Notes: generated by a model from the letters alone, not told the origin. A stretch of DNA of 38,056 bases from Vibrio tasmaniensis 1F-187 (GCF_000272405.2 NZ_AJZM02000064.1:1-38056); one strand, 5' to 3'. Counted from the first letter of the stretch, positions 1-10,576 are shown. A program made the numbers and translations.

Positions 1-276
1 CACGAAAGGTCAACGCGCCCTAAAATCTACTTTACGAGAGTTTTGCTGATTAAGGTACTTTCGAGATATAATTATCGCAATTCTTTCGGTTTTGATGAAT
101 CTTTGCGCACTTGATGGGCTAAAAAGCAGCAAAGCCAGATAAAACACAATAAATTCGAATGTGGAAGGTCGATTTTAAGCGAGTTTCCGCGTATAAATGT
201 TCCTTTGCTCTGTTGTGTGGAATGACCACTGACAGCTTGGAAATTAGTAAATAATTAAGAGATTGGGAAATTCATT
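1..276 (+). promoter_or_regulatory. aspS upstream region
   Basis: No coding region is supported here. A TATAAAT element at 192-198 could be a -10 box for aspS, with only a weak -35 candidate about 17 bases upstream. GGGAAAT just before the aspS ATG is the probable ribosome binding site. The promoter call is inference from position and A/T-rich composition only. Confidence 0.3.
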
Positions 277-2055
277 ATGCGTACCCATTACTGTGGTAAC
301 CTGAACAAGTCCCTGGCGGGACAAACTGTAGAATTGTGCGGCTGGGTAAACCGTCGCCGTGATTTAGGCGGTCTTATCTTTATCGATATGCGAGATCGTG
401 AAGGCGTCGTTCAGGTTGTTGTCGATCCAGGTATGAAAGATATCTTTCCGATCGCTAACCAACTGCGTAATGAATTCTGTATCAAGTTTACTGGTGAAGT
501 ACGCGTTCGTCCGAACAGCCAAGTAAATAAAGATATGGCGACGGGTGAAGTTGAGCTTTACGCAACTGGCCTTGAGATCATCAACCGTTCAGAAGCGCTT
601 CCACTAGACTTCAACCAAACGAACTCTGAAGAGCAGCGTCTTAAGTACCGTTACATCGATCTTCGTCGTCCAGAAATGAGCGACCGTATCAAGCTTCGTG
701 CGCGTGCTTCTAGCTTCGTTCGTCGTTTCTTAGACGAGAACCTATTCCTAGACATCGAAACGCCAGTACTAACGAAAGCGACACCTGAAGGCGCTCGTGA
801 CTACCTAGTACCAAGCCGTGTTCACAAAGGTAGCTTCTACGCACTTCCTCAATCTCCTCAGCTGTTCAAGCAACTGCTGATGATGTCAGGTTTTGACCGT
901 TACTACCAAATCGTTAAATGTTTCCGTGATGAAGATTTACGTGCTGACCGTCAGCCTGAATTTACTCAAATCGATATCGAAACATCTTTCATGACTTCTC
1001 AAGAAGTGCGTAACGTGACTGAGAAGCTTGTTCACGATATGTGGAAAGAACTTCTAGATGTTGAACTAGGTCAATTCCCAGTAATGCCTTTCTCTGAAGC
1101 GATTCGTCGTTTCGGTTCTGATAAGCCAGATCTACGTAACCCACTAGAGCTAGTGGACGTTGCTGATTTGGTTAAAGACGTTGAGTTCAAAGTATTCTCT
1201 GGCCCAGCTAACGACGAAAAAGGTCGCGTAGCGGTTATCCGTGTTCCAGGTGGTGCTAAGCTAACTCGTAAGCAAATTGACGGTTACGCTGAACACGTAA
1301 ACATCTACGGCGCGAAAGGCCTAGCTTGGATGAAGGTTAACGACCGTGCTGCAGGCATGGAAGGTATTCAATCTCCAGTTGCTAAATTCCTAAGCGAAGA
1401 CGTAATCAACGGTATTCTAGAACGCACTCAAGCTGAATCTGGCGATATCATTCTGTTTGGCGCAGACAAAGCGGGCATCGTTGCTGAAGCAATGGGCGCA
1501 CTTCGTCTTAAACTAGGTACTGATCTAGAGCTAACAGACACATCTGCATGGGCTCCACTGTGGGTTGTTGACTTCCCAATGTTCGAAGAAGACGGCGAAG
1601 GTAACCTACACGCAATGCACCACCCATTCACATCGCCACTAGGTGTGAACGCGGAAGAGCTAAAAGCGAACCCAGCAGCAGCAAACTCTGATGCATACGA
1701 CATGGTAATCAACGGCTACGAAGTAGGCGGTGGTTCGGTACGTATTCATAGCGCAGAAATGCAAACGGCTGTATTCGGTATCTTAGGTATTGAAGCTAAA
1801 GAGCAACAAGAGAAGTTCGGCTTCCTACTTGAAGCACTTAAGTACGGTACGCCACCACACGCAGGTCTAGCATTCGGTCTTGACCGTCTAGCTATGCTTC
1901 TTTGTGGTACAGAGAACATCCGTGATGTTATCGCATTCCCGAAAACAACAGCTGCAGCATGTCTACTAACAGACGCGCCAAGCCTAGCAAACCCAGCATC
2001 ACTGGAAGAGCTAGCAATCGCTGTTAAATTGGCAGAGAAGAAAGAGCAAGCGTAA
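277..2055 (+). CDS. aspS: Aspartyl-tRNA synthetase
   Basis: This is a class II aminoacyl-tRNA synthetase that charges tRNA-Asp with aspartate in the cytoplasm. Its 592 residues match the usual bacterial AspRS length of about 590. Visible marks are the N-terminal OB-fold anticodon-binding domain (opening MRTHYCGNL, about residues 1-110), the QSPQLFKQ aspartate-binding segment, class II motif 2 [16 protein letters not shown], the bacterial-specific GAD insertion in the middle, and motif 3 GLAFGLDRL near the C-terminus. The frame is intact and codon use is that of a highly expressed gene (many CGT, AAC and GCT). It appears to be a single-gene unit closed by a terminator at about 2141. Confidence 0.98.
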   Translation: MRTHYCGNLNKSLAGQTVELCGWVNRRRDLGGLIFIDMRDREGVVQVVVDPGMKDIFPIANQLRNEFCIKFTGEVRVRPNSQVNKDMATGEVELYATGLEIINRSEALPLDFNQTNSEEQRLKYRYIDLRRPEMSDRIKLRARASSFVRRFLDENLFLDIETPVLTKATPEGARDYLVPSRVHKGSFYALPQSPQLFKQLLMMSGFDRYYQIVKCFRDEDLRADRQPEFTQIDIETSFMTSQEVRNVTEKLVHDMWKELLDVELGQFPVMPFSEAIRRFGSDKPDLRNPLELVDVADLVKDVEFKVFSGPANDEKGRVAVIRVPGGAKLTRKQIDGYAEHVNIYGAKGLAWMKVNDRAAGMEGIQSPVAKFLSEDVINGILERTQAESGDIILFGADKAGIVAEAMGALRLKLGTDLELTDTSAWAPLWVVDFPMFEEDGEGNLHAMHHPFTSPLGVNAEELKANPAAANSDAYDMVINGYEVGGGSVRIHSAEMQTAVFGILGIEAKEQQEKFGFLLEALKYGTPPHAGLAFGLDRLAMLLCGTENIRDVIAFPKTTAAACLLTDAPSLANPASLEELAIAVKLAEKKEQA

Positions 2056-2140
2056 GCCTGTTATCTTTCTTGTTGATGAAGAGATCCTAGTTGATAGAGA
2101 GCTCTTAATTAATTAGCCAAGATTTGTGAGTAAATTAGAA

Positions 2141-2172
2141 AATGCCCGTTAATTTGACGGGCATTTTTTTTT
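2141..2172 (+). terminator. Rho-independent terminator of aspS
   Basis: A 9-bp stem AATGCCCGT / ACGGGCATT (2141-2149 with 2157-2165) has a 7-base loop and is followed by a run of nine T. It lies 85 bases after the aspS stop and before ruvC. Confidence 0.9.
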
Positions 2173-2224
2173 GCGTTCGATATACTAAGCTGAAAAGTAT
2201 GTATAAATAATCAGTATTGAAGTT

Positions 2225-2746
2225 ATGTCTATTATCTTAGGGATTGACCCTGGCTCTCGTATTACCGGCTATGGCGTGATTCGTCAAAATGGTCGCCATC
2301 TATATTACTTAGGTAGCGGTTGTATTCGTACCTCTGAAAAAGAATTGCCAGGCCGACTCAAACAAATCTACGCCGGTGTGAGCGAAATCATCACTCAGTT
2401 TCAGCCTGACGTATTCGCGATCGAACAAGTGTTCATGGCGAAGAATGCCGATTCAGCACTTAAACTTGGTCAAGCTCGTGGCAGTGCGATTGTAGCAGCG
2501 GTGAATGCAGATTTACCTGTACATGAATATGCGGCTCGTTTGATCAAACAAGCGGTAACTGGTAATGGTGGCGCTGATAAGTCTATGGTTCAGAATATGG
2601 TGATGAGCATGCTCAAACTACCCGCTAAGCCACAAGCCGACGCAGCCGATGCTCTAGGCGTAGCGATCACTCACGCTAACACCAATAAAACCTTGGTCGC
2701 ACTTGCAGGTAAAGCAACGGGAGCAAGAAAAGGGCGTTACCGTTAA
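2225..2746 (+). CDS. ruvC: Crossover junction endodeoxyribonuclease RuvC
   Basis: RuvC resolves Holliday junctions that have been migrated by RuvAB, cutting symmetrically with Mg2+ in an RNase H-like active site. The 173-residue product has the family N-terminus [16 protein letters not shown] with catalytic Asp8, the [15 protein letters not shown] segment carrying the catalytic Glu, and a C-terminal [14 protein letters not shown] carrying the last two acidic residues. Its length is the same as typical RuvC. It is separated from ruvA and ruvB by a chemoreceptor gene, whereas ruvC and ruvA are usually close together. A weak hairpin (2798-2804 with 2818-2824) lacking a T-run follows it. Confidence 0.97.
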   Translation: MSIILGIDPGSRITGYGVIRQNGRHLYYLGSGCIRTSEKELPGRLKQIYAGVSEIITQFQPDVFAIEQVFMAKNADSALKLGQARGSAIVAAVNADLPVHEYAARLIKQAVTGNGGADKSMVQNMVMSMLKLPAKPQADAADALGVAITHANTNKTLVALAGKATGARKGRYR

Positions 2747-2959
2747 ATCTCATTCTATTGTTAGTTCCTAATTCTGCCTTTTAAACTTATTCTATTGATG
2801 AGCCTCACGCCCTGTTTGGCTCATATCAAAACAATACGCCTCTAAATCCTTGATGAAATGAGATCTTTCGAACATAACCCAGATAATAACATTGCGTATC
2901 ATTTAACATGTTATTAACATTGATCAGAGGTCTTACAAGTTAATCAAGGATGATCACTG

Positions 2960-4420
2960 ATGAACCCAATCAAGCTGTGGCGCGCGCTGTTTCTACCCAA
3001 AAGTAACGGGTGGAGTAACAACGGAGTCAGACAAGCCGATATCTTATTACTCTTCACTTTTATCGCATTCTTCGTGGGTGTCTATAGCTTAATCAAGTGG
3101 ACTAAGCACGAAGAGCAACTTCTGGTCGCCACATCTGTATTTCTTATCGTATTCGAACTGATCTCGGCACTGCTACTTCGTGTGACGAGTAAGCCGAGCC
3201 TTGCACTTAACTTTGGTTTTGTCGGCATGGCTGTCCACGCGTTGAACATCATTTATCAAAGCGGTGGGGTTGTGGCTTCCACTCAAGCTTATTGGGTGCC
3301 TTTGTTAGTAGTCGCTTTTTTCTTATCAGGAACACGAATTGTGGCTTTGGTGTGGAGTGGACTGGTTATCGGTGTTTCATTAGTGATGACCTCAGCACAT
3401 CTCAATGGATTTGCATTTCCCCAGCTTGAGTTAACTCCTGATGCGGTAGTGGTAGAAACGTGGTCCGGTGTGATTATGCCGTTGGTGGTGATCTGCATTG
3501 CCCAAGCATTTACTGCGAAACAGAAAGAGGTGGCGATCGAAATGGCAGAGGATGCGATTTCAGAAAGCCAACAGATTGCCAATCAAGCGACTCAAAGTGA
3601 AGGGCGACTGTCTGTGGTGCTTGATCAAGCTAATTCGAATTCAGAGAGTCTACAAGGTGTTTCGGTTCATTTAGAACAGCAGTCACAAGACTTGCATGCT
3701 CAAGTCGAAGTGTTGAATGTCAATTGTGAATCTCAAGCGAGCGCTGCCGAAGAGATGAGCCAACAATTGCACCAAATGACCCAAGGTATCGAAGAGTCCA
3801 ATTCATTTGTAGGTGAACTGAAAGAACGCAGCGAAGCGGTGGGAACCAAAGCGCAAAAGAGCTCAGAGTCATTAGAAGCTTCAACCGATGCGATCAGTCA
3901 AATCATTCAAAGTAATCAAGAAATCATGAAAGTGGCTGATTTGATCACCTCGGTTGCTGAGCAAACCAACCTATTAGCACTCAACGCGGCAATCGAAGCT
4001 GCGCGTGCAGGTGAGCAGGGGCGAGGCTTTGCTGTGGTAGCGGATCAGGTAAGAGAGCTATCGGCGAAAAGCAGTCATTCCGCGATAGAGATTCGAACTT
4101 TGTTAGACCGAAGTAAAGAGGAAGTGGAGCATGGCAGAGCAATCATCGAAACCACGGCGAGCGAGATGAACGGCATCATCTCAGAGGTGCAAACCATATC
4201 AACAGATGTTAATCAGCTCACCAATATTATGGCAATGCAGATGAATTCGTTAAAAGAGCTCGATCTCGCCAGTTCAGAAGTGGCTCAAAGTGTGGCGGAA
4301 ACTAAATCGGTGTCAGGCTTAGTCGCGAATTATGGTTCTGAGCTAACGGGTCATGTGACTTCGGTTAAAGAATTGGTCGCGAGCTTGAACAGCGTGGTCT
4401 CGCAAGCCAAACAAGCCTAA
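2960..4420 (+). CDS. Methyl-accepting chemotaxis protein, multi-spanning, no periplasmic sensor
   Basis: The 486-residue product is a chemoreceptor-type signalling protein. The C-terminal half has the MCP cytoplasmic hairpin, including [19 protein letters not shown] followed by [16 protein letters not shown], the tip that contacts CheA and CheW. The N-terminal ~190 residues contain about six hydrophobic segments, starting near [18 protein letters not shown] and ending near [14 protein letters not shown]. There is no sizeable periplasmic ligand domain and no clear HAMP domain, so the input is probably sensed within or near the membrane; that is inference. The gene sits alone between ruvC and ruvA with its own terminator, so it looks like an insertion into the ruv region. 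Its signal is unknown. Confidence 0.9.
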   Translation: MNPIKLWRALFLPKSNGWSNNGVRQADILLLFTFIAFFVGVYSLIKWTKHEEQLLVATSVFLIVFELISALLLRVTSKPSLALNFGFVGMAVHALNIIYQSGGVVASTQAYWVPLLVVAFFLSGTRIVALVWSGLVIGVSLVMTSAHLNGFAFPQLELTPDAVVVETWSGVIMPLVVICIAQAFTAKQKEVAIEMAEDAISESQQIANQATQSEGRLSVVLDQANSNSESLQGVSVHLEQQSQDLHAQVEVLNVNCESQASAAEEMSQQLHQMTQGIEESNSFVGELKERSEAVGTKAQKSSESLEASTDAISQIIQSNQEIMKVADLITSVAEQTNLLALNAAIEAARAGEQGRGFAVVADQVRELSAKSSHSAIEIRTLLDRSKEEVEHGRAIIETTASEMNGIISEVQTISTDVNQLTNIMAMQMNSLKELDLASSEVAQSVAETKSVSGLVANYGSELTGHVTSVKELVASLNSVVSQAKQA

Positions 4421-4441
4421 ATTATTCACTTCAAAAAACAC

Positions 4442-4470
4442 AAAGAACTGGATAAGTATCCAGTTCTTTT
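4442..4470 (+). terminator. Rho-independent terminator of the chemoreceptor gene
   Basis: An 11-bp stem AAAGAACTGGA / TCCAGTTCTTT (4442-4452 with 4459-4469) has a 6-base loop and ends in TTTT. It lies just after the receptor stop and before ruvA. Confidence 0.85.
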
Positions 4471-4512
4471 ATATTCTGTCCCTCAAATTAAATTCCATCA
4501 AGAGAGTGAATT

Positions 4513-5124
4513 GTGATCGGACGTCTCCGCGGTACATTAATAGAAAAACAGCCACCAGAGTTATTGATTGAAGTCAGTGGTGTTGGTTATGAAGTTCAAA
4601 TGCCAATGAGCTGTTTTTATGAGTTACCAAACGTAGGCGAAGAGGCAATTATCTACACTCATTTTGTGGTACGTGAAGATGCTCAGCTACTTTATGGTTT
4701 TAACACGGTTAAAGAGCGTGCCTTGTTCCGTGAAGTGATTAAAGCTAATGGTGTCGGCCCTAAACTTGGTCTTGGGATTCTTTCAGGCATGACCGCTAGC
4801 CAATTCGTTCAGAGCGTTGAACGAGAAGATATCTCTACGCTGGTTAAACTGCCGGGTGTGGGTAAGAAAACGGCAGAACGCCTTGTTGTTGAAATGAAAG
4901 ACCGCCTGAAAGGGTGGGGCGCAGGTGATCTGTTTACACCTGCAACAGATGCAGCGCCAATGGACTCTATGCCAACGGTGCACGACGCGGAAGAAGAAGC
5001 GGTAAGTGCGCTACTTGCATTAGGCTACAAGCCGACTCAAGCTTCTAAGGTGGTTTCTCAAGTAGCTAAAGATGGCATGACCAGCGAACAGTTGATTCGC
5101 GAAGCTCTCAAATCGATGGTTTAA
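4513..5124 (+). CDS. ruvA: Holliday junction branch migration protein RuvA
   Basis: RuvA binds four-way DNA junctions as a tetramer and loads the RuvB motor. The 203 residues equal the E. coli length, and the sequence follows E. coli RuvA closely ([46 protein letters not shown]). Helix-hairpin-helix repeats are visible as [14 protein letters not shown] and [16 protein letters not shown], and the C-terminal RuvB-binding domain ends in [12 protein letters not shown]. The start codon is GTG, supported by GAGAG upstream and by the exact N-terminal match. ruvB follows 103 bases later. Confidence 0.97.
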
Positions 5125-5227
5125 TACCTCATATACTTGTTCTACAAAATAGACTCATTCACTTTGCCTTTACACTGAATCAAGAAGCGCAGAGTCAACA
5201 AGAGCATAGTTAGGAATAGCAGAATTT

Positions 5228-6244
5228 ATGATTGAAGCCGATCGCCTTATTGCACCGGACAACCCAGTATTCAAAGATGAAGATGTCATTGATCGTGCAA
5301 TACGCCCTAAAGCACTGGCTGACTATCAAGGTCAGGATCACGTCCGTGGTCAGATGGAAATTTTCATCAAAGCAGCACAAATGCGTAATGAAGCGCTCGA
5401 TCATCTGTTGATATTTGGTCCTCCAGGCTTGGGCAAAACCACATTGGCAAACATTGTTGCTAATGAAATGGATGTGAACATTCGTACCACTTCAGGACCT
5501 GTATTGGAAAAAGCAGGTGACTTGGCGGCATTGCTGACCAACCTTGAAGAAAATGATGTTCTATTCATTGATGAGATCCACCGCCTTAGTCCTGTGGTTG
5601 AAGAGGTTCTGTATCCGGCAATGGAAGATTACCAATTAGATATCATGATTGGTGAAGGCCCAGCGGCACGTTCTATCAAGATCGACCTTCCTCCTTTCAC
5701 TTTGATTGGCGCAACCACTCGTGCTGGTTCACTGACATCGCCGTTGCGTGACCGTTTCGGTATTACTCAGCGTCTTGAGTACTATAAAGTTGAAGATTTA
5801 CAAAACATCGTTCAACGAAGTGCTGATTGTCTTGGTCTTTCTATGGAATCGCAAGGGGCGTTAGAAGTTGCTCGTCGAGCTCGTGGTACGCCACGTATTG
5901 CTAACCGTTTACTGCGCCGTGTTCGTGACTATGCGGAAGTGAAAGGCGATGGACATATTTGCCCAGAGGTTGCTGATAAAGCGCTAAACATGTTGGATGT
6001 CGATGCTAAAGGTTTCGACTACATGGATAGGAAGCTTTTGCTTGCGATTATGGAGAAGTTTGGTGGTGGCCCTGTTGGTATCGACAACATGGCTGCGGCG
6101 ATTGGTGAAGAGAGAGATACCATAGAAGATGTGTTAGAACCTTACTTGATTCAGCAAGGTTATCTACAAAGAACGCCAAGAGGTCGAATCGCGACCGACA
6201 GAGCGTATTTACACTTCGGCATCGATAAACCATCTAATCGTTAA
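5228..6244 (+). CDS. ruvB: Holliday junction ATP-dependent DNA helicase RuvB
   Basis: RuvB is the AAA+ motor that drives branch migration with RuvA. The 338 residues show Walker A GPPGLGKT (64-71), Walker [10 protein letters not shown], the sensor and arginine-finger region [18 protein letters not shown], and a C-terminal winged-helix domain around [16 protein letters not shown]. The length is typical. AGGAATAG precedes the ATG. It is the last gene of the ruvAB unit and is closed by a terminator at about 6262. Confidence 0.98.
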   Translation: MIEADRLIAPDNPVFKDEDVIDRAIRPKALADYQGQDHVRGQMEIFIKAAQMRNEALDHLLIFGPPGLGKTTLANIVANEMDVNIRTTSGPVLEKAGDLAALLTNLEENDVLFIDEIHRLSPVVEEVLYPAMEDYQLDIMIGEGPAARSIKIDLPPFTLIGATTRAGSLTSPLRDRFGITQRLEYYKVEDLQNIVQRSADCLGLSMESQGALEVARRARGTPRIANRLLRRVRDYAEVKGDGHICPEVADKALNMLDVDAKGFDYMDRKLLLAIMEKFGGGPVGIDNMAAAIGEERDTIEDVLEPYLIQQGYLQRTPRGRIATDRAYLHFGIDKPSNR

Positions 6245-6259
6245 TTTATTCATTTTTAA

Positions 6260-6291
6260 AGATCCCAGTTGCATAAGCGCTGGGATTTTTT
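6260..6291 (+). terminator. Rho-independent terminator of ruvAB
   Basis: The stem ATCCCAG / CTGGGAT (6262-6268 with 6280-6286) is followed by six T. It lies 18 bases after the ruvB stop. Confidence 0.8.
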
Positions 6292-6795
6292 GCTTTCTAT
6301 TGAATAACAACTCTTTGAGCGAGTCGATAAAAAAGCTGAATAGCTCCATCAAAAATGAAAACTTTGATTTCACGTTTGAATTGAGTAACAAAAAATGAAA
6401 TAAGCTGTCATGTTTTTTGTTAATACTTTATGGGTAGTTGTAATTCATATGTTGATGCAGTGCTGAGCTTTTGTCACAGATATCATATGCTGCTATTAAT
6501 AGAGACATAATTGGTGTGATTTTAATCATAACTGTTCAAAAATAACTCTAATTTGCTTGAATAAAATTGATACAAATCAACGCAAGGTTCTCCTATAAAC
6601 CTTTTGAAACATACTGATTTTACCAGTAATATTAGCGCCAGCTATATTAGCTCATGCTTAACAATAATCTAACTATAACGGTACGTTTTTACTACAAATT
6701 TCAATTTGTAATAACAATCTCACGAATTGTTTTAACACGGATTTTTGCGGTGAATAATCACACAAGTGTCATTCAGCCGACACAAAGGAGTTACC
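6292..6795 (+). promoter_or_regulatory. cydA upstream control region with FNR-type site
   Basis: This gene-free stretch of about 500 bases lies before cydA. At 6567-6580 it carries TTGAT-ACAA-ATCAA, a perfect match to the FNR consensus TTGAT-N4-ATCAA. TGTTAAT-type A/T-rich segments near 6417 and elsewhere could bind ArcA, but that is weaker. In enterobacteria cydAB is controlled by FNR and ArcA, so oxygen control is expected. A perfect 8-bp dyad TACAAATT-TC-AATTTGTA occupies 6693-6710. AAAGGAG (6784-6790) is a strong ribosome binding site that fixes the cydA start. Confidence 0.75.
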
Positions 6796-8382
6796 ATGAT
6801 TGATGTTGTTGATCTGTCGCGATTGCAATTTGCATTTACAGCGATGTATCACTTCCTATTTGTTCCACTGACTTTAGGTATGGCATTTCTACTTGCCATT
6901 ATGGAGTCAGTTTATGTAATGACTGGCAAGCAAATTTACAAGGACATGACTAAGTTCTGGGGTAAATTGTTTGGTATTAACTTTGCTCTTGGTGTAGCGA
7001 CAGGCTTAACCATGGAGTTCCAGTTCGGTACTAACTGGTCATACTATTCTCACTATGTTGGCGACATCTTCGGTGCTCCGCTGGCTATCGAAGCGCTTGT
7101 TGCATTCTTCCTAGAGTCTACTTTTGTTGGTCTTTTCTTCTTCGGTTGGGACAGATTGTCAAAGCGTCAACACTTAGCGGTAACGTGGTTAGTAGCACTT
7201 GGTTCTAACTTCTCTGCGCTTTGGATCTTGGTAGCTAACGGCTGGATGCAAAACCCAGTGGGTGCGGAATTTAACTTTGAAACTATGCGTATGGAAATGG
7301 TGAGCTTCGCTGAAGTTGTACTAAATCCAGTAGCACAGGTTAAATTCGTACACACAGTAGCGTCTGGTTACACAACGGGTGCAATGTTCATCCTTGGTAT
7401 CAGCTCATACTACATTCTTAAAGGTCGTGACCTTGCCTTTGCTCGTCGCTCTTTTGCGATTGCAGCATCTTTCGGTATGGCGGCAATCTTGTCAGTAATC
7501 GTGCTAGGTGATGAATCTGGTTACGAGCTTGGTGAAGTTCAAAAAGTGAAGCTAGCAGCTATTGAAGCTGAATGGCACACTGAAGAAGCACCGGCCGCGT
7601 TCACTGTATTTGGTGTTCCAAACCAAGAAACCATGCACACAGACTACGCAATTAAGATTCCTTACGTTATGGGTATTATTGCAACACGTTCTTTTGATAC
7701 AGAAGTAACAGGACTACGTGACTTGCGCGACGATCACGTTGATCGTATTCGTACCGGTATGTATGCGTATGAGTTGCTTGAAAAGCTACGTGGTGGTGAC
7801 CGTTCAGAAGAGAACAAAGCGGCATTTGATGAAGTAAAAGGTGACCTAGGTTACGGTCTGCTTCTTAAGCGCTACACAGACGATGTTGTTGATGCAACAG
7901 AAGACCAAATCCCAATGGCTGCGGATGATTCTATCCCAACAGTTTGGCCTCTATTCTGGTCGTTCCGTCTGATGGTTGCTTGTGGCTTCATCATGCTGTT
8001 TGTATTCGGTGCGGCGTTTGTTCAAACGTGTCGTCAGAAGATCGAACAGAAACCATGGGTACTTAAAGCGGCGCTATTCTCAATCCCACTACCTTGGATT
8101 GCGATTGAAGCAGGTTGGTTTGTTGCTGAATTTGGTCGTCAACCATGGGCGGTTGGTGAAATCCTGCCGGTTAACGTTGCTGCATCAGCACTGACTATTG
8201 AACAGCTTTGGACTTCTCTATTTGCAATTCTTGCACTGTACACAGTGTTCTTGATTGCTGAAGTTTACCTAATGCTGAAATTCGCACGTAAAGGTCCAAG
8301 TAGCTTAAAGACAGGCCGTTACCACTTTGAACAAAACGATAACTCTGTTGAAGACAAAGTTAGCCGTTCAGTCGAAGTATAA
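6796..8382 (+). CDS. cydA: Cytochrome bd ubiquinol oxidase subunit I
   Basis: CydA is the quinol-oxidising subunit of the high-affinity cytochrome bd terminal oxidase in the inner membrane and carries hemes b558, b595 and d. With the start at 6796 (AAAGGAG 5 bases upstream) the product is 528 residues. The known ligands fall at E. coli numbering: His19 (TAMYHFLF), His186 (KFVHTVASG) and Met393 (LMVACGF). The quinol-binding Q-loop lies in the middle and GRQPW comes after it. A longer reading from 6766 would add ten residues not found in the family. cydB follows 13 bases downstream in the same operon. Confidence 0.97.
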   Translation: MIDVVDLSRLQFAFTAMYHFLFVPLTLGMAFLLAIMESVYVMTGKQIYKDMTKFWGKLFGINFALGVATGLTMEFQFGTNWSYYSHYVGDIFGAPLAIEALVAFFLESTFVGLFFFGWDRLSKRQHLAVTWLVALGSNFSALWILVANGWMQNPVGAEFNFETMRMEMVSFAEVVLNPVAQVKFVHTVASGYTTGAMFILGISSYYILKGRDLAFARRSFAIAASFGMAAILSVIVLGDESGYELGEVQKVKLAAIEAEWHTEEAPAAFTVFGVPNQETMHTDYAIKIPYVMGIIATRSFDTEVTGLRDLRDDHVDRIRTGMYAYELLEKLRGGDRSEENKAAFDEVKGDLGYGLLLKRYTDDVVDATEDQIPMAADDSIPTVWPLFWSFRLMVACGFIMLFVFGAAFVQTCRQKIEQKPWVLKAALFSIPLPWIAIEAGWFVAEFGRQPWAVGEILPVNVAASALTIEQLWTSLFAILALYTVFLIAEVYLMLKFARKGPSSLKTGRYHFEQNDNSVEDKVSRSVEV

Positions 8383-8395
8383 GTGAGGGAATATT

Positions 8396-9532
8396 ATGTT
8401 TGATTACGAAAGCTTACGACTTATTTGGTGGGTATTGATCGGTGTTCTACTGGTTGGTTTCGCCGTAACTGACGGCTTTGACATGGGTGTTGCTGCTCTT
8501 TCACCGGTTATCGGTAAGAGCGACACTGAACGTCGTATTATGCTGAATACTATTGCCCCTCACTGGGATGGCAACCAAGTATGGCTAATTACGGCGGGTG
8601 GTGCATTGTTCGCTGCATGGCCATTGGTTTACGCAACGTCGTTTTCTGGTTTCTACTTCGCAATGTACGTGACGCTAGCAGCACTTTGGCTACGTCCACT
8701 TGCTCTTGATTACCGTTCAAAGATTGAAGAGCCAAAATGGCGTAAGGCATGGGACTACGCACTTTGCTTTAGTGGCACAGTTCCGCCAATCATCTTTGGT
8801 GTAGCATTTGGTAACTTACTGCAAGGTGTTCCATTCGAACTGAACTACCTGATGATGTCTAAGTATCATGGTACGTTCTTCGCTCTGCTAAACCCGTTTG
8901 CATTACTATGTGGCGTGTTGGCTCTGATGTTGTTCGTGATGCAAGGTGCAACATGGCTTCAAATGAAGACAACAGAAGAACTGCACAGCCGCGCACGTAA
9001 CGTTGCTCAGATCACTGGCCTAATTGCTATTGCTCTGTTCGTTGTCGGTGGTTTCTGGGTTCAATCTATCGAAGGCTATGTAATTACAAGCACGATAGAC
9101 ACGTTTGCTGATTCAAACCCACTAAATAAAGAAGTATCACTTCAAGTTGGTGCTTGGATGACAAACTTCGAAACGTATCCAGCAATGTGGGCTGCGCCGA
9201 TTCTTGGTGTAGTAATGCCACTACTTGCTGTGATTGCATCTCGCTTTGAGCGTGGTGGTTTCGCATTCTTGTTCTCAAGCCTATCTAACGCTGGTGTTAT
9301 TCTAACGGCTGGTTTTGCAATGTTCCCATTCGTAATGCCATCAAGCCTGAACCCTAACCATAGTTTGACTATGTGGGATTCAACAGCAAGTGAGCTAACG
9401 CTTGGTCTTATGACTGGAGTTGCGGCGGTAATGGTTCCTGTGATTCTTGGCTACACAACGTGGACATACTACAAAATGTTCGGTCGTCTAGATAAGAAAC
9501 ACATCGAAGATAACGACGTTTCAGCTTACTAA
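8396..9532 (+). CDS. cydB: Cytochrome bd ubiquinol oxidase subunit II
   Basis: CydB is the second large subunit of cytochrome bd oxidase, a multi-pass inner-membrane protein that supports heme insertion into CydA. Its 378 residues equal the usual length. The N-terminus YESLRLIWWVLIGVLLVGFA continues to TDGFDMGV, and the segment APHWDGNQVWLITAGGALFA is typical of the family. GTGAGGGA lies upstream of the ATG. It is followed 31 bases later by the small subunit gene cydX. Confidence 0.97.
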   Translation: MFDYESLRLIWWVLIGVLLVGFAVTDGFDMGVAALSPVIGKSDTERRIMLNTIAPHWDGNQVWLITAGGALFAAWPLVYATSFSGFYFAMYVTLAALWLRPLALDYRSKIEEPKWRKAWDYALCFSGTVPPIIFGVAFGNLLQGVPFELNYLMMSKYHGTFFALLNPFALLCGVLALMLFVMQGATWLQMKTTEELHSRARNVAQITGLIAIALFVVGGFWVQSIEGYVITSTIDTFADSNPLNKEVSLQVGAWMTNFETYPAMWAAPILGVVMPLLAVIASRFERGGFAFLFSSLSNAGVILTAGFAMFPFVMPSSLNPNHSLTMWDSTASELTLGLMTGVAAVMVPVILGYTTWTYYKMFGRLDKKHIEDNDVSAY

Positions 9533-9563
9533 GCTAGAAGTTAAATAACTTAGGAGAAATTTT

Positions 9564-9671
9564 ATGTGGTATTTCGCATGGATTTTGGGTGTACTTCTAG
9601 CATGTGCATTCGGCATCATCAATGCTCTATGGTTAGAGCATTCAGAAATGATGGATAAAGACAGTGAGTAA
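9564..9671 (+). CDS. cydX: Cytochrome bd small accessory subunit CydX
   Basis: This 35-residue membrane protein starts MWYFAWILGVLLACAFGIIN, a single transmembrane helix with the family's Met-Trp-Tyr opening, followed by a short polar tail ending DKDSE. CydX binds CydA and is needed for stable, active cytochrome bd. TAGGAGAAA supplies a good ribosome binding site before ATG 9564. The stop overlaps the ybgE start by 8 bases, which implies translational coupling. Confidence 0.95.
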   Translation: MWYFAWILGVLLACAFGIINALWLEHSEMMDKDSE

Positions 9672-9966
9672 TCTCGCAGAGCAAATCGCTAAACTGCATC
9701 TACCAATGGATAAGACTCTGTTAAGAGCTTTATCTCTAGTATTGGGGTTCATGCATGTAGGTTTAGTGATGTGGGAACCTGAAGCGTATGCGACAAGCAT
9801 CGGTGGCTTTAACGCGATCATCGGGCCAATGTTCATTTGGGCAGCATGTTCAAGCATGGTTTACGGTATCGGATTTAAGCCGAGAGCTTGGATGTGGCAA
9901 CTACTGTTCAGCCCATACGTTTCACTCACAATTTTGCTCTACCTAACGGTGCTGCGCCTTTTATAA
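9664..9966 (+). CDS. ybgE: Cyd operon protein YbgE
   Basis: This 100-residue inner-membrane protein of the cyd operon has about three hydrophobic segments (LLRALSLVLGFMHVGLVMW, FNAIIGPMFIWAACSSMVY, LLFSPYVSLTILLYLTVL). The family is found next to cydABX, but its function is not settled. The start is GTG 9664, which overlaps the end of cydX. The gene ends the cyd operon ahead of a terminator at about 10030. Confidence 0.9.
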   Translation: MSNLAEQIAKLHLPMDKTLLRALSLVLGFMHVGLVMWEPEAYATSIGGFNAIIGPMFIWAACSSMVYGIGFKPRAWMWQLLFSPYVSLTILLYLTVLRLL

Positions 9967-10027
9967 AAGGCAAAGGATTTAGGTTCATAACGACGTGAAC
10001 CTTTATACTTGTTGGGTTTTTAGCCAA

Positions 10028-10061
10028 AAAGAGGTCATCTTATACAGATGGCCTTTTTTTT
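10028..10061 (+). terminator. Rho-independent terminator of the cyd operon
   Basis: The stem AGGTCATCT / AGATGGCCT (10032-10040 with 10046-10054, one G-U pair) has a 5-base loop followed by a T-run. It sits between ybgE and ybgC, which argues against any ybgC start upstream of it. Confidence 0.85.
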
Positions 10062-10156
10062 CGTCTCTTAAATCAAAAAATTCACAGCGATATACTATTA
10101 ATGATAAGGAGTTAGGTTATAGTGAGATCTTTATCGTTTTGAATTGTGGTATCAAA

Positions 10157-10576
10157 TTGCAGGGATTATCTAAGCCATTTACATGGCCAGTGACAGTGTA
10201 TTACGAAGACACCGATGCAGGTGGTGTTGTATACCATTCAAACTATCTTAAGTTTTTCGAACGCGCTCGAACTGAGATGTTGCGCTCAATTGGCGTCTCT
10301 CAGCAAGTCTTGTTAGAACAAGATATCGGTTTTGTAGTCCGACATATGGACATCGATTTTATTCAAGGTGCGCGCCTTGATGATTCTTTACAAGTCATTA
10401 CAAATATTTACGAGTTGAAGCGAGCTACCTTGGTCTTCTGTCAAGAGATCGTAAATCCTGATGGCAAAGCATTGTGTAAAGCAATGGTTAAGGTAGCATG
10501 TATCGACAATCAAAAAATGAAACCCAAAGCAATGCCAACATTTATTCTCACGGAGCTAACGAATAGTGACTGCTGA
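10157..10576 (+). CDS. ybgC: Acyl-CoA thioesterase YbgC of the tol-pal operon
   Basis: YbgC is a hotdog-fold acyl-CoA thioesterase that forms the first gene of the tol-pal operon in many proteobacteria. The family signature [20 protein letters not shown] is intact, including the catalytic Asp, and [13 protein letters not shown] follows. The start is uncertain because the family N-terminus (about SKPFTWPV) has no ATG. The in-frame candidates are TTG 10157 (139 residues, chosen here) and TTG 10139. A longer frame opening at 9995 would run through the terminator at 10028-10061 and is not credible. The last 11 bases overlap tolQ. Confidence 0.88.
   Translation: MQGLSKPFTWPVTVYYEDTDAGGVVYHSNYLKFFERARTEMLRSIGVSQQVLLEQDIGFVVRHMDIDFIQGARLDDSLQVITNIYELKRATLVFCQEIVNPDGKALCKAMVKVACIDNQKMKPKAMPTFILTELTNSDC

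Noticed and set aside
2798..2824. Terminator after ruvC
   Set aside because: A 7-bp hairpin (ATGAGCC / GGCTCAT) with a 13-base loop exists but no T-run follows, so it was not listed as a terminator.
9995..10156. N-terminal extension of ybgC from 9995
   Set aside because: It would pass through the rho-independent terminator at 10028-10061 and adds about 54 residues not found in the family.
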